Assembly: GCF_003112455.1 (NCBI RefSeq)
Contig: NZ_BDQX01000075.1
Location: 1-41,633 of the forward strand
Length of the DNA: 41,633 nt
Direction: 5' to 3'
Source: Paenibacillus agaridevorans
GTDB lineage: Bacteria; Bacillota; Bacilli; Paenibacillales; Paenibacillaceae
Both the position numbers and the translations under genes were made by a program. Below the pieces are notes generated by a model. The model was not told where the DNA came from, searched no databases, and saw nothing but the letters and a program-made list of their open reading frames with translations. Shown here piece after piece: positions 24,350 to 33,927 of the stretch. Position 1 is the stretch's first letter, and each line of letters starts with the position of its first letter.

Positions 24350-27300
24350 CTATTTCACTCCAAAAGAAACCCTACCATCCTCCACCGTAGCCAATCCACG
24401 GCTCTCCGCGACTTTAATGCCGTTCCTCAGCGCCTTGTCCAGCGCGGCTCCGGTTCTGGCGTAGCCCAGCAGCTTTACCGTTTCTCGGACAAGGTCATCC
24501 GTCGAGAGGCTGCCATGGGTAAAAAGAATTTCATGGATGGCGTTCGCGACCTCCTCTGAAGGAAGGTCCTCCGCGCTCCTCCGGTCGGAGTCATTTTCGC
24601 TTATCCGATAGACGGCATATTGGGAATGATCGATATCCTTTGGCCAATAGTAGACGCTGTCCTCCCAGGCCGTAGACTGGAAAGGCATCGAAGAAAGCAA
24701 GCTCTCCAGATGGCGCTCGATCCGCGCTCCGGACCTTGTCATCCCCCAAGCTTGGATGACTCGGCGAGTCAGCAGCGATCGGCTGATGGGGCCCTCTCCT
24801 TCGATGACATTCGCGAGCTGTTGTTTCACAAGCCTGCTGGAGGAGGTGCTATAGAACTCTTCGGATGACTTGGACGCGATCTGCTCCAGATTTACGGGCT
24901 GATACGAGGTGCGCCATCTGCTGGCCTGCGGCGAATCAAGCGCTTGTTGCGCCACCTCCGCTCTCTCTACTGATCCCGCTGACTTTGGAGAAGAGGACTG
25001 AACAGACTCGTCGCCCGAAATGCTCGTAGGGTCCCCTTCGTTCGCCGAAGTCGACAACTGATTCGCTGTCGTTGCCGCCGAAGCTGCAACGACATTCTCC
25101 ATAGTCGCACTTCCTGCAGCCTTGCGCTCCTTTGCGGCTTCAACAGAAGCGATAATTCGCTTGACTTCCTTCTCGGGATTATCCAACCAATCCATGGCCC
25201 ATACCCGGTGGATGCTCCAGCCAAGCTGGCGCAGCACTTGTCCGCGCAAAACTTCCCTGTCCCGCGCCGTCTTGCCCGTTCTGTAACCACTTCCGTCGCA
25301 CACTACCGCGAGCAGATACGTATCCGGCTGATCCGGGTCGACAATGGCAAGATCCATCCGATAGCCGGAGGTACCTATGTGGAGATCGACCTTGTAGCCT
25401 TCCTTCTTTAACGATTCCGCAATTTCCGTCTCTATGCCTTGTATCCGGTGATTCACTTCTTCCAGACCCACGCCAAGCGCGGACGTCCCCTTCTCCGCAT
25501 ATTCTAGAAATGAGCGGAGCGCCGCTACTCCTTCCGCACGGGTCCGGGACACATCCAGTTGATCCGCGCGAAGCGTGGAAAACACATGCATCTCGTGGCG
25601 CGCCCGGGAGACGGCAACGTTAAGCCTGCGCCAGCCGCCTTCGCGGTTCAGCGGGCCGAAATTCAGGACGACCTTGCCGGTGGCGTCGGGGCCGTATCCG
25701 ATGGAGAACAGGATGACATCGCGTTCGTCCCCCTGCACGTTCTCCAGATTTTTTATAAAAATCGGCTCGTACAGCCTCGCTGCCGCAGTCTCCAGCTCGG
25801 GATCGCGCCGGTACGCTTCGTCCAACATATCCTCGATCAGCGTCTGCTGGATGGAGTTGAAGGTGACGACTCCGATGCTTCGATTGCTCAAAACGGGATC
25901 CTTTAAGCGGCGAGCAATCTCTTGCACGACGGCCTCCGCTTCGGCGCGGTTCTGCTTCGTCTTCCCTCTATCGTAAAACCCTCCAACGGGATGCCACTTC
26001 ACGCTGGATTGTCTCTCCATTGGAGACGGGAAGGTCAGTAATTTATTCTCGTAGAAATGTCGATTGCTAAACGCGATCAAGCTCTCATGCCGGCTTCGGT
26101 AATGCCACAGCAGATGGTCCTGCGGCATGCCAAGCGCCAAGCAGTCCTCCAGGATGCTCTCCAGATCCTCCGGTACGATGACTTCGTCGCTCTCTTCGCC
26201 GCTGGTGCTGGAGAAGAAGCTGGTCGGAGGCAGCTGCTTGGGATCGCCCACGACGATGACATTTTTGCCTCTTGCCATTGCCCCAACGGCCTCGCTGGTA
26301 GGCAACTGCGACGCTTCGTCGAAGACGACAAGATCGAACGGCGCGTACTTCGGATCCAGATATTGCGCTACGGACATCGGACTCATGAGTACGCACGGAC
26401 ATAGCCGATTAAGCAGATTCGGAATTTGCTCGAACAGCTTGCGCAGGGACAAGCCCCTGCCCCCGCTGCGAATAGCCCTGAGCAGGATGCCCGCTTCCGA
26501 GCTGGATGCGGTCTGATTGCCGATCGACGGGATATTCGCGGCCAGACGGGCTGCGATCTCTTCTCTCGTCAATTGCTCGAACGTCTCCATCGTTTCCTGG
26601 AACGACTTGATCTTCTCCTCGAACAATCGCCCGGAAAACGAAGCCAGCCCTGGATCACTCTCCAGAATATAAGCGATGGCTGCTTTGTTCCAAGCTTGCT
26701 CAAAGGCCGCTTGCAGCTCATCGTGGCGCAGCTGTCCGCTCTCATAGGCCGTTACAACCGATGACAAACCTGCCGATAAGGCACGATCGCGTACTTGCCT
26801 CCATGTGCACCAATCCCTTAGAGATCCTACATGCTCTTGCCATGTTTGAGCCTTCGAAGCGCGGTACTCGAACCACGGCTGCTCTCCGCGCTTGCCGTCC
26901 ATGGCCTCCAGATCCAGCTGCAGCAAGGCGACGAGCCCCTTTTCCTGCTGCTGGAACTCCTCATAGCAGGCCGTACAATTTACCAAAACATGTCCGTGCT
27001 TCCCGTCGAACACGCTCTTGCCCGCAGTATAAGCATCCGCAAGCCGCTCTCTCGCCATCTTCGCCGCGGGCGCTTCTTGGTGCAGCTGCAGCAGCTTCTC
27101 GTTAAGCGCCAGTATCCAGACATGGACCGCTTGAACGGCCTCCCAATCCGCATCGCCGCCATTCCAAAGCGGGCCAAGCAGAGATGCGACGGCGGGTTCC
27201 ATCGCGGTCAACGCTGCCGATTCCGTCTGATACGCGATAATCTGCTCCAGGAGCCTCTCCGTCTCGTTTTTCTGAAGCGCTGCGCCGGCATTTGCTTTGC

Positions 27301-30300
27301 CTCTAAGCAGCTTGAATATCCGATTCTGCTTCAGCAGTCTGGGCAGGAACCAGCTGAGCTGGGCTTTCTTCCACTCCTGCAGAGCGTTGCCGGCGTCAAA
27401 GGTCAACACTTCCGCCGCAAATAGCGCCAATAGCTTCTGCTTCGCTTCATCCCTGGCCCTGCCATGCCGGATCGCCCGAAGCACTACAGTGCCGGCGGCT
27501 TCCAGATCGGTCTCGCGAAGCAGGCCGGCAGAAATAACCGGAGGCGCAGCAATTAATTCGCGGACAACATGCCAGGTGCGCAACAGCACCTGAGAAGAAG
27601 GTCCTCCAGCAGGAGGGGCAAGCAAAGCGCCTACTTCTTCATAAGCCGACCTCACACCTGTAATAGCAGCTTTGTAGGCTGCAAGAAGCTCTTCCGTCCC
27701 CGTGCGCAACTGAGGATGATAGGTCGACACTCCTGCATCCGACCAGGCATGGCCATTGGGATGGCCTGTCGCTTCGCCGGCAACGGCAAGCTCTCGAACG
27801 AGGTCGCTCCACGCCATATACGAATCCTTGTCCATGCTGCCAACAACACCAGGCTCCAGGTTGACCACGGACGGGGCAGTCTTAACCAAACCATAACGAG
27901 TAATGGCTTCATATAATGAAGAGCCGAAGCCGTATTGCTTATGCAAGGACTCGACATGGCTATTTAGCTCCCGCCTCGATGCCGCGAGCCGAGCCGCCAG
28001 TCTTCGCCATTCCTCTGGAGACGAAGTCCGCGCCGTCTCCAGCGTTCGGCGCAGCTGCTCAAGCACTGCTTTTTTGGTGCTCTTGTTGGAGTGAAGCTCC
28101 AGACAGAACGGGCCGAGTCCGATGCTCTCGAGCCTGCTCTGCACGACGCTGAGCGCCGCCATCTTCTCCGCCACAAACAAGACCGTCTTGCCGCCGGCCA
28201 ACGCCGATGCGATCATATTTGTAATCGTCTGCGACTTGCCCGTGCCCGGCGGACCGTGGAGCACGAAGCTTCGACCGCTGCCTGCCGCGCTAACCGCGGA
28301 GATCTGCGAAGAATCCGCGCTGATGGGAAGCAGCAATTGATCCGGCGGGAACAGCTCATCCAGCTTCTCAGGCTCGGGAAACGTATCCGTCTGCTCCCAT
28401 TCCATGCGGCCCGCCATGAGACTGGCGACGACTTTGTTTTTGGCGAGCTCGTCCGAACGGCTGCGTATATCATTCCACATGACGAAGCGGCTGAACGAGA
28501 ACAAACCAAGGATCGCGGACTCCACAATGTCCCACCGGGGCATATTCATAATGATATGCCGGATCGTTGTAAAGATACCGCCCAGATCGATGCCCTTCTC
28601 ATCCCTTGGTAGAGGATCCAGACCGCCGATGTGGCTGCCGAAATCCTGTCTGAGCATCTCCAGCAGCGTAATATTGATCTGAGGCTCCTCGTCTCTCGCT
28701 CTGAGAATAAATCCGGCTCTCGAGGATTTGCGGATGATCTCGACCGGCACGAGCACAATCGGAGCGTACCTGGGCAGCTCGCTGGCTGTAGACTCGTACC
28801 ATTGCAACAGCCCCAGGGCCAGATAAAGCGTGTTCGCCCCATTCTCCTCGATCGAGAGCTTGGCCGAACGGTAGAGGTGAACGGTTTTGTCCGCGAGCTC
28901 ACGTTCATTTACATCCCCGCGTAGGCGCTTATGCTGAAATTCTTCGTAGATCAACGCGCCGAGAGGATGATCCTTGCTAACGCTGCGAAATAGCTCCGCG
29001 CTTCGTATCGGATTGTCCCAATCCGACGGTCTGGGCAGCAATTGAAACTCCTGCCCTTCCGCCAACGCGTCTTCCAGCTCACCCAGTCGCGTATGAAGAA
29101 GCGGCAGCGCGGACTTCGTGAAACGGAAGTTAAGCAGCGTATTGCGCAGCGTCAGGTCGAGCAGCTTGCGCTCCCACTGCTTCTGCTTCGTTACCGCTAT
29201 GGCGGAAACCTCGACCGGCCGTTCGAGAATGGCTAATTCCGTCGGCGCTTCCCCCGTCACTCGATGATTGGCGTCCCGCTTCTCCTCTACGATCTCGAAG
29301 CCGGTCGCCGTCTGAAATCGGATCGGAAGCGGCCGGATCGAGCTGGCGCGAGCACGCTTTACGTCAACAAAGCCGAAGAACAGCTCCGGGGCATTAAGAT
29401 GATTGGCTGCCGTCTTTTCCGCCTCTTGATAGGAAGCTCGGCTGCCCTCGCACATCATGGTGCACTCCACCAAGCTGATCTCATGCACGCCGGCCGCAAG
29501 CCGTTTCGTAAGCAGCGAGCTGTCATCCTGTACGCTCTCCGAAAAGGATTCCTGGATGAGCCAAACGCCCGCGAACGCATGTCCCTCGGTGAACACGACC
29601 AGCGGATGCAGACCGATCGCCTCCAGACAAGCGGCAAACAGCAAGGTCAGATCCAGGCAACTGCCCATTCCGTTGCCCGCAACGGCATCCGGAAGTCTAA
29701 CGCGCTGACCAACCTCCTCGAAGCTTGCCGGAGGGACGACATAAGTGGCTTGCATGTCTTGAATCGCCGAATAAACCGCGGCTGCCTGATGGCGAACCCG
29801 ATTGGGATTGTTGCTCTGATACGCGTCGAATGCGGAGCTCCCCGTCCACTTCTCCAGATAAGGCGCCGCCTCTCTTATCACCCGCGCCGTGATCGGATGA
29901 TTGGGCATAACGAACGCAGCAATCATCTCCGGCATGACAGCAAGTCCGACCCATTGATCGTAGGCCAGCACCGACAGAGGCGATCTGTCCCTGTAGACGA
30001 CGTCCTCCCCGCATGTTACTTCCAGCGTAAGAGTACCTGCGAGTCTCTCCGTTAAACTCGCCAGGAAAACGCCCGATACCTCGATAGACACCGTGCTGAT
30101 ATCTATCGTCTGCCCGGGCAGAATGACATCAATCGATTTTGTCCATACGCTGGCGAATTCAGGCTCGCTTGCAACGGTCAACCGTACGGCATGCAAGCTG
30201 CTGCCCGAATGATTGCTGAGCGAGATCCGCTGTACGATTGGTACGTAATTTTGTTGCATGGCATAGTTCACTACATCGTGTCGCATCCACTCGCATGTCA

Positions 30301-30325
30301 GCCCTCTGTCGACAACAATCTCCAT
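24350..30325 (-). CDS. Giant DUF4011-type SF1 helicase with MTES_1575/Vsr-like nuclease and DUF3320 domains
   Basis: Single protein of about 1991 residues. Near 220-260 there is a transglutaminase-like segment (GSCLDLTLLFAACLEAIG then EGHAFAGVW). A DUF4011-like region (from about 385, ERKLLDLTLRNTLLNFRF) follows. The SF1 helicase has Walker A HGPPGTGKSQT at about 690, Walker B FDEASQLPTSEA at about 1335, GDPKQLPPTSFF and a C-terminal NVAVSRAR motif. A REase-fold domain (about 1625-1720, YRMDLAIVDP then VVCDG) and a C-terminal DUF3320-like segment complete it. Helicase-nuclease proteins of this type occur in phage-defence islands; I recall DUF4011-helicase-Vsr as a described defence gene, but could not check. 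ATG 30325 has AGGGG seven bases upstream. The longer ATG 30367 overlaps the TATAAT box and is rejected. The gene is visibly G+C richer than its neighbours. Confidence 0.9.
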   Translation of the reverse strand: MEIVVDRGLTCEWMRHDVVNYAMQQNYVPIVQRISLSNHSGSSLHAVRLTVASEPEFASVWTKSIDVILPGQTIDISTVSIEVSGVFLASLTERLAGTLTLEVTCGEDVVYRDRSPLSVLAYDQWVGLAVMPEMIAAFVMPNHPITARVIREAAPYLEKWTGSSAFDAYQSNNPNRVRHQAAAVYSAIQDMQATYVVPPASFEEVGQRVRLPDAVAGNGMGSCLDLTLLFAACLEAIGLHPLVVFTEGHAFAGVWLIQESFSESVQDDSSLLTKRLAAGVHEISLVECTMMCEGSRASYQEAEKTAANHLNAPELFFGFVDVKRARASSIRPLPIRFQTATGFEIVEEKRDANHRVTGEAPTELAILERPVEVSAIAVTKQKQWERKLLDLTLRNTLLNFRFTKSALPLLHTRLGELEDALAEGQEFQLLPRPSDWDNPIRSAELFRSVSKDHPLGALIYEEFQHKRLRGDVNERELADKTVHLYRSAKLSIEENGANTLYLALGLLQWYESTASELPRYAPIVLVPVEIIRKSSRAGFILRARDEEPQINITLLEMLRQDFGSHIGGLDPLPRDEKGIDLGGIFTTIRHIIMNMPRWDIVESAILGLFSFSRFVMWNDIRSRSDELAKNKVVASLMAGRMEWEQTDTFPEPEKLDELFPPDQLLLPISADSSQISAVSAAGSGRSFVLHGPPGTGKSQTITNMIASALAGGKTVLFVAEKMAALSVVQSRLESIGLGPFCLELHSNKSTKKAVLEQLRRTLETARTSSPEEWRRLAARLAASRRELNSHVESLHKQYGFGSSLYEAITRYGLVKTAPSVVNLEPGVVGSMDKDSYMAWSDLVRELAVAGEATGHPNGHAWSDAGVSTYHPQLRTGTEELLAAYKAAITGVRSAYEEVGALLAPPAGGPSSQVLLRTWHVVRELIAAPPVISAGLLRETDLEAAGTVVLRAIRHGRARDEAKQKLLALFAAEVLTFDAGNALQEWKKAQLSWFLPRLLKQNRIFKLLRGKANAGAALQKNETERLLEQIIAYQTESAALTAMEPAVASLLGPLWNGGDADWEAVQAVHVWILALNEKLLQLHQEAPAAKMARERLADAYTAGKSVFDGKHGHVLVNCTACYEEFQQQEKGLVALLQLDLEAMDGKRGEQPWFEYRASKAQTWQEHVGSLRDWCTWRQVRDRALSAGLSSVVTAYESGQLRHDELQAAFEQAWNKAAIAYILESDPGLASFSGRLFEEKIKSFQETMETFEQLTREEIAARLAANIPSIGNQTASSSEAGILLRAIRSGGRGLSLRKLFEQIPNLLNRLCPCVLMSPMSVAQYLDPKYAPFDLVVFDEASQLPTSEAVGAMARGKNVIVVGDPKQLPPTSFFSSTSGEESDEVIVPEDLESILEDCLALGMPQDHLLWHYRSRHESLIAFSNRHFYENKLLTFPSPMERQSSVKWHPVGGFYDRGKTKQNRAEAEAVVQEIARRLKDPVLSNRSIGVVTFNSIQQTLIEDMLDEAYRRDPELETAAARLYEPIFIKNLENVQGDERDVILFSIGYGPDATGKVVLNFGPLNREGGWRRLNVAVSRARHEMHVFSTLRADQLDVSRTRAEGVAALRSFLEYAEKGTSALGVGLEEVNHRIQGIETEIAESLKKEGYKVDLHIGTSGYRMDLAIVDPDQPDTYLLAVVCDGSGYRTGKTARDREVLRGQVLRQLGWSIHRVWAMDWLDNPEKEVKRIIASVEAAKERKAAGSATMENVVAASAATTANQLSTSANEGDPTSISGDESVQSSSPKSAGSVERAEVAQQALDSPQASRWRTSYQPVNLEQIASKSSEEFYSTSSSRLVKQQLANVIEGEGPISRSLLTRRVIQAWGMTRSGARIERHLESLLSSMPFQSTAWEDSVYYWPKDIDHSQYAVYRISENDSDRRSAEDLPSEEVANAIHEILFTHGSLSTDDLVRETVKLLGYARTGAALDKALRNGIKVAESRGLATVEDGRVSFGVK

Positions 30326-30363
30326 TTTGCAGCCCCTGCCTCTCCGAAATAACGCTCTTCCTG

Positions 30364-30369
30364 TCATTA
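30364..30369 (-). promoter_or_regulatory. -10 box of the giant helicase gene
   Basis: A perfect TATAAT is read on the minus strand 38 bases before the chosen ATG. The -35 position (TGGGAA, 17 bases upstream) is weak. Because the ATG at 30367 lies inside this box, transcription would begin downstream of it, which supports the shorter start. Confidence 0.5.
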
Positions 30370-30749
30370 TAGCGCAGGCGGTATTCTATTCCCACAAAAT
30401 ATGAGCTTGCAATAGAGTCAAGCATGGTATGGACATATTTCCGGGATAAGAAGACCAGTGCCCGTGTAGTACTCTGGGTTGGTGTCATGCATGATAAATA
30501 GGTTGTACGTCCAGCATATCCATATGATACCTCATAAACTCTACCTAATCGAATGGCGCCATTCTCTCAGACGCTCTATTTACATCATTGGCCACTGGCG
30601 TGTCCAGCATACACAACTCTTGCACGGCCGATCCTGCGTTAATACCGAAGTGCTTGCGAACTCCCCGAAAAAAAAACACCCCGCAAGACTCGTCGTCCCG
30701 CTTGGGTGTGTTTCTGCACGCTAGAGCTATATTCCCCCTACTTATATAA
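30370..30749. other. 380-bp region between the giant helicase gene and the TRAP operon
   Basis: No coding frame with a ribosome site or recognisable product. The left end should hold the helicase promoter, and the right end holds the terminator of the TRAP operon. Between about 30430 and 30660 I see nothing but a GTCCAGCATA motif present twice (near 30510 and 30602). Confidence 0.6.
30668..30719 (-). terminator. Terminator of the TRAP/Pxp operon, copy 1 of a recurring terminator
   Basis: On the minus strand an imperfect hairpin (ACACCCAAGCGGGAC pairing with GTCTTGCGGGGTGT) ends in nine T residues, about 30 bases after the dctM stop. Almost the same sequence occurs at 39560-39612. Confidence 0.8.
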
Positions 30750-32039
30750 TCAGCCAGCCGTAAGACGATTAAAAAAATCAGGAATGAACAGGCTGACCTC
30801 CGGTACATAAGTAATTAATACTTGAATCACTAACAAAATAATCAACTTGGGCCAAATAAACGGAAGCATCTGCGGCACCTTAATCTTGGCAATAGAAGAA
30901 GTAACAAACAAACATACGCCTACAGGCGGAGTAATCTGCCCGATCGATACATTAACCGCCATCACGACGCCTAAATGCACGGGATCAATGCCTGCTGCCA
31001 AAGCTAATGGCAAAAACAATGGCGTAAAGATCATCAGCGCACTAATCGCATCTATAAAGGTTCCGGCAATAAGCAGAATAACGTTCATGAGAAGCAGCAG
31101 CATAAAAGGATTTTCGGCAAACGGTCCCAGCAGCTCGATCAGTTGGTCCGGAATACGATGATAGGATAACAACCATGTAAACAAGGAAGCCGACCCAATT
31201 AATAAAATGATGGCTGCGGATATTTTGGAGGTTGTAAGCAAAATATCAAGGACATCCTTAAGTTTAAGCTCCTTATATACAAAGATGGCAATAATAAGAG
31301 AATAGATGATCGCAATAACCCCGGACTCCGTCGCCGTAAACAAACCGGATAAAATGCCTCCAACCATAATGGTTGGCATTAACAAGGCCAAAAACGCATC
31401 CTTTAACCCCGTCGCGACTTCCTTGCCCGTAGCGCGTGTTTCTCTTCCTTTATAATTCATTTTTTTGCCGACATAATAACAATACCCAAGCAGCCCAAGT
31501 CCGATCAAGACACCCGGCATAACTCCCGCCATAAACAGATCGGCGATGGATGCGTTGGCCATTACGCCATACAGCACCATAAAGATGCTGGGCGGAATGA
31601 TGGGACCTAATATAGCAGAGGTCGCTACTAAACTCGATGAAAAACCTATATCGTAGCCTTCTTTTTTCATGACCGGAATTAACATGCCGCCGATTGCCGC
31701 TGCAGTTGCGATTGCGCTGCCGGTAACGGCGGAAAAAAACATACTAGCCAGAACGACAACCATGGCCAACCCTGCCGGAAAATGTCCGACCAACGTTTGG
31801 GCAAACCGAATTAATCTCGCCGAAATTCCGCCCTTGGACATAATTTCTCCTGCCATAATAAACAGCGGAATCGCAATTAACGAGAAGCTGTCTATCCCTC
31901 GAAAAATTCTACGCGGCACATTAATGAGTAAATCAGGATCGGTAAACAAAATCGCTAGTATAGAAGTAAAACCTAATGCATACGCAATCGGAACTCCGAT
32001 GAAAAACAAAAGAAACATTACCAGGATTAAATAGATCAT
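30750..32039 (-). CDS. dctM: TRAP transporter large permease subunit
   Basis: Integral membrane transporter of about 429 residues with the many hydrophobic helices expected of DctM (about 12). It begins MIYLILVMFLLFFIGVPIAYALG-like, and has the family motif SLIAIPLFIMAGEIM and ASIADLFMAGVMPG. With DctQ and DctP it imports a carboxylated solute using an ion gradient. ATG 32039 overlaps the dctQ stop by four bases; an in-frame ATG further upstream at 32078 lies inside dctQ and would add 13 residues unlike the family. It is the last gene of an operon that starts with the 5-oxoprolinase subunits, so 5-oxoproline or a related acid is a plausible substrate. Confidence 0.94.
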   Translation of the reverse strand: MIYLILVMFLLFFIGVPIAYALGFTSILAILFTDPDLLINVPRRIFRGIDSFSLIAIPLFIMAGEIMSKGGISARLIRFAQTLVGHFPAGLAMVVVLASMFFSAVTGSAIATAAAIGGMLIPVMKKEGYDIGFSSSLVATSAILGPIIPPSIFMVLYGVMANASIADLFMAGVMPGVLIGLGLLGYCYYVGKKMNYKGRETRATGKEVATGLKDAFLALLMPTIMVGGILSGLFTATESGVIAIIYSLIIAIFVYKELKLKDVLDILLTTSKISAAIILLIGSASLFTWLLSYHRIPDQLIELLGPFAENPFMLLLLMNVILLIAGTFIDAISALMIFTPLFLPLALAAGIDPVHLGVVMAVNVSIGQITPPVGVCLFVTSSIAKIKVPQMLPFIWPKLIILLVIQVLITYVPEVSLFIPDFFNRLTAG

Positions 32040-32491
32040 TTTCTCATCAAGTCCTTCACAGTGTAATAAAGCATACACAGACCGCTAATGGGAATAGCCA
32101 TATATACATAAGCAACTTGCAACGGGAGAAACCCTACCGTTTGGCCCGATTGGAAATTATCGCGGATCAGCAGAATACCGTAATAAATAAAAACGAAAAG
32201 AAAAGCAAAAATCACAATCAACTCAATCATTTTAAATAACTTTCGAATGGAAGAAGGAAAGTTTTCTACCAAATCAATTTTTAAATGCTCTTTATGTTTA
32301 ACCGCTAAGGCTGCGCCGAATAAAACAAACCATACGAAGCTGATCATCAATACTTCCTGAGACCATGAAAAGGAAAGGTCAAACAAGAATCTGCACATGA
32401 CTTGTATCGCTGTAATCAGAACTGCAATCAACAGAAATGAACAGGTTAGAAACTCCAGCGTATAGCTTAAGAAATGTAGTTTGTTTTTCAC
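32036..32491 (-). CDS. dctQ: TRAP transporter small permease subunit
   Basis: Membrane protein of 151 residues with four hydrophobic helices and the family motif FSWSQEVLMISFVWFVLFGAA between them. DctQ holds the large subunit and helps it receive solute from DctP. GTG 32491 is the start, with AAAGGAAG about six bases upstream. It is separated from dctP by 71 bases containing a strong hairpin and overlaps dctM by four. Confidence 0.92.
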   Translation of the reverse strand: MKNKLHFLSYTLEFLTCSFLLIAVLITAIQVMCRFLFDLSFSWSQEVLMISFVWFVLFGAALAVKHKEHLKIDLVENFPSSIRKLFKMIELIVIFAFLFVFIYYGILLIRDNFQSGQTVGFLPLQVAYVYMAIPISGLCMLYYTVKDLMRK

Positions 32492-32517
32492 TGTAAACTT
32501 CCTTTCTTAGGAAACGA

Positions 32518-32553
32518 TTGGGCAGAGTAAGCAGCAAGGCTTACTCTGCCCAA
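32518..32553 (-). terminator. Intra-operon hairpin between dctP and dctQ
   Basis: Perfect 15-bp stem: TTGGGCAGAGTAAGC at 32518-32532 and its exact inverse at 32539-32553, with a six-base loop. It begins nine bases after the dctP stop and lacks a strong T-tract, so it more likely protects the dctP message end or partly stops transcription, giving more binding protein than permease. Confidence 0.75.
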
Positions 32554-32562
32554 AATTAGCGG

Positions 32563-33570
32563 TTATTGAATATTGCCAATACGCTCAACCAGCTCTGCCG
32601 GAACTTGATCGGAAAGCACGTCCTTGACTTCTTTGGTTAGTTCACGGAACGCATCGATATTAGGCTCGGTCACAATGACGCCTTCCTCTTTAATCTCTTC
32701 AATAATATTTTTGTCAATCTCGGCAAGCTTCTCGCGTTGGAACAACTGCGCTTCTTTAAACGCATCCTCTACTACTTTTTGTTGTTCGGCCGACAAGCTT
32801 TTCCATGCCTTGTTGCTCATCGCGACCGCTGCCGGAGAATAGGTGTGGCCGGTTAGGGACAAATACTTTTGAACCTCATAAAATTTCATGGAGTAAATCG
32901 TGTTCAGAGGATTTTCCTGTCCATCTACGACACCTTGGTCCATCGCGGAATATAATTCGTTAAACCCGAGCGGAGTGCCGTTGGCTTTTAAAACGGCCAT
33001 GTGAGCATCCCATACTTTGGACGGTTGAACTCTAATCTTGAGGCCTGCCATATCTTCGGGGTTGCTGATCTCTACTTTATTATTGGTAAAATGGCGGAAA
33101 CCGATTTCCCAAAATCCAAGGAACTTCATCCCTTTATCGTTTGCTTTTCCGATCAGCTCTTGTCCAATTTCTCCGTCCAGCGTTTTATACACATGATCCA
33201 GGTTGCGGAACAAATAAGGGATACCGAATACATTCATCTCGGGGACAATGTTGGCAAAGGAGCTGTCCGCAACAACTGCCGTAATATCCAACGTCCCGTC
33301 CATGACTTGTTCAACCGTTTCGTTTTCGTTGCCCAGCACGCCATTGTTGTAGATATCTACCTTTACCGCCCCGTCGGTTTTCGCTTCGACGATTTCTTTA
33401 AATTTATCCGCCGCAATTTGGTATTGATGCGTTGTAGAACCTACGTGGGCAATTTTTAAAGTAATGGCCCCTGCTTCCGAAGAATTGCCGCCTTTGTCAT
33501 TGCTGCCGCATGCCGCTAAAAACACGGCCATCCCAAGCATAACTAAGGCAAATCTATTCGTTTTTTTCAT
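32563..33570 (-). CDS. dctP: TRAP transporter substrate-binding lipoprotein
   Basis: Extracytoplasmic binding protein of 335 residues. The signal peptide starts MKKTNRFALVMLGMAVF and ends in a lipobox LAAC (Cys about 21), so it is lipid-anchored outside the membrane. DctP traits are GLKIRVQPSKVWDAHMAVLK with the conserved Arg that binds the ligand carboxylate, and SAMDQGVVDGQENPLNTIY. ATG 33570 is preceded by AAGGAGTGTAGGAG. The frame extends upstream without a start of similar quality. It lies 20 bases after the 2Fe-2S gene. The substrate must be an organic acid, probably linked to 5-oxoproline breakdown. Confidence 0.94.
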   Translation of the reverse strand: MKKTNRFALVMLGMAVFLAACGSNDKGGNSSEAGAITLKIAHVGSTTHQYQIAADKFKEIVEAKTDGAVKVDIYNNGVLGNENETVEQVMDGTLDITAVVADSSFANIVPEMNVFGIPYLFRNLDHVYKTLDGEIGQELIGKANDKGMKFLGFWEIGFRHFTNNKVEISNPEDMAGLKIRVQPSKVWDAHMAVLKANGTPLGFNELYSAMDQGVVDGQENPLNTIYSMKFYEVQKYLSLTGHTYSPAAVAMSNKAWKSLSAEQQKVVEDAFKEAQLFQREKLAEIDKNIIEEIKEEGVIVTEPNIDAFRELTKEVKDVLSDQVPAELVERIGNIQ

Positions 33571-33590
33571 TTCTCCTACACTCCTTTGTT

Positions 33591-33902
33591 TTAATCGATT
33601 GAGGTAACTAGGTCCTTGATCCAAGGCAAACCTGATACGGGCGAAATGTGAACCTCCGAATCCGCAATTGCGCGGATGCTGCATAAGTACCCTGCTTTGT
33701 TATCCACTACAGCCATACATTCCCTGCACGCATTTGCAGAGCGGCACGAATATCTAACGGCGATCGATGGATCTTCAAATTCCCTTAGCCACAAGATCGC
33801 ATCCAATAAACTCATGCCCTCTTTGTAAGGAACTTCAAACCTTTCCGTACGCATACCGGTCTGAGTATCGCCGCGTACCACATTTAAAGTGATCAGCGCC
33901 AC
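33591..33902 (-). CDS. 2Fe-2S protein related to the N-terminal domain of succinate dehydrogenase/fumarate reductase iron-sulfur subunits
   Basis: Soluble electron carrier of 103 residues. Cys pattern CRSANACRECM then YLC (C-x5-C-x2-C and a later Cys) resembles the plant-type 2Fe-2S cluster of SdhB/FrdB, where the first spacing is four. The C-terminal domain with the 3Fe-4S and 4Fe-4S clusters is absent, and no membrane anchor subunit is near. It probably gives or takes electrons for the flavoprotein encoded 25 bases upstream. GTG 33902 has GGGAGTG about seven bases upstream. Confidence 0.85.
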   Translation of the reverse strand: MALITLNVVRGDTQTGMRTERFEVPYKEGMSLLDAILWLREFEDPSIAVRYSCRSANACRECMAVVDNKAGYLCSIRAIADSEVHISPVSGLPWIKDLVTSID

Positions 33903-33927
33903 TTCACTTCACTCCCTTTACTTTAGA

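Noticed and set aside
29264..30055. 263-codon plus-strand frame inside the giant helicase gene
   Set aside because: Exactly antisense to a well-supported protein; Arg/Gln-rich composition typical of shadow frames in G+C-rich DNA, no ribosome site.
30479..30724. 81-codon frame in the gap before the TRAP operon
   Set aside because: Runs through the terminator, no ribosome site and no recognisable protein pattern.
33001..33459. 152-codon plus-strand frame
   Set aside because: Antisense to dctP, no ribosome site.
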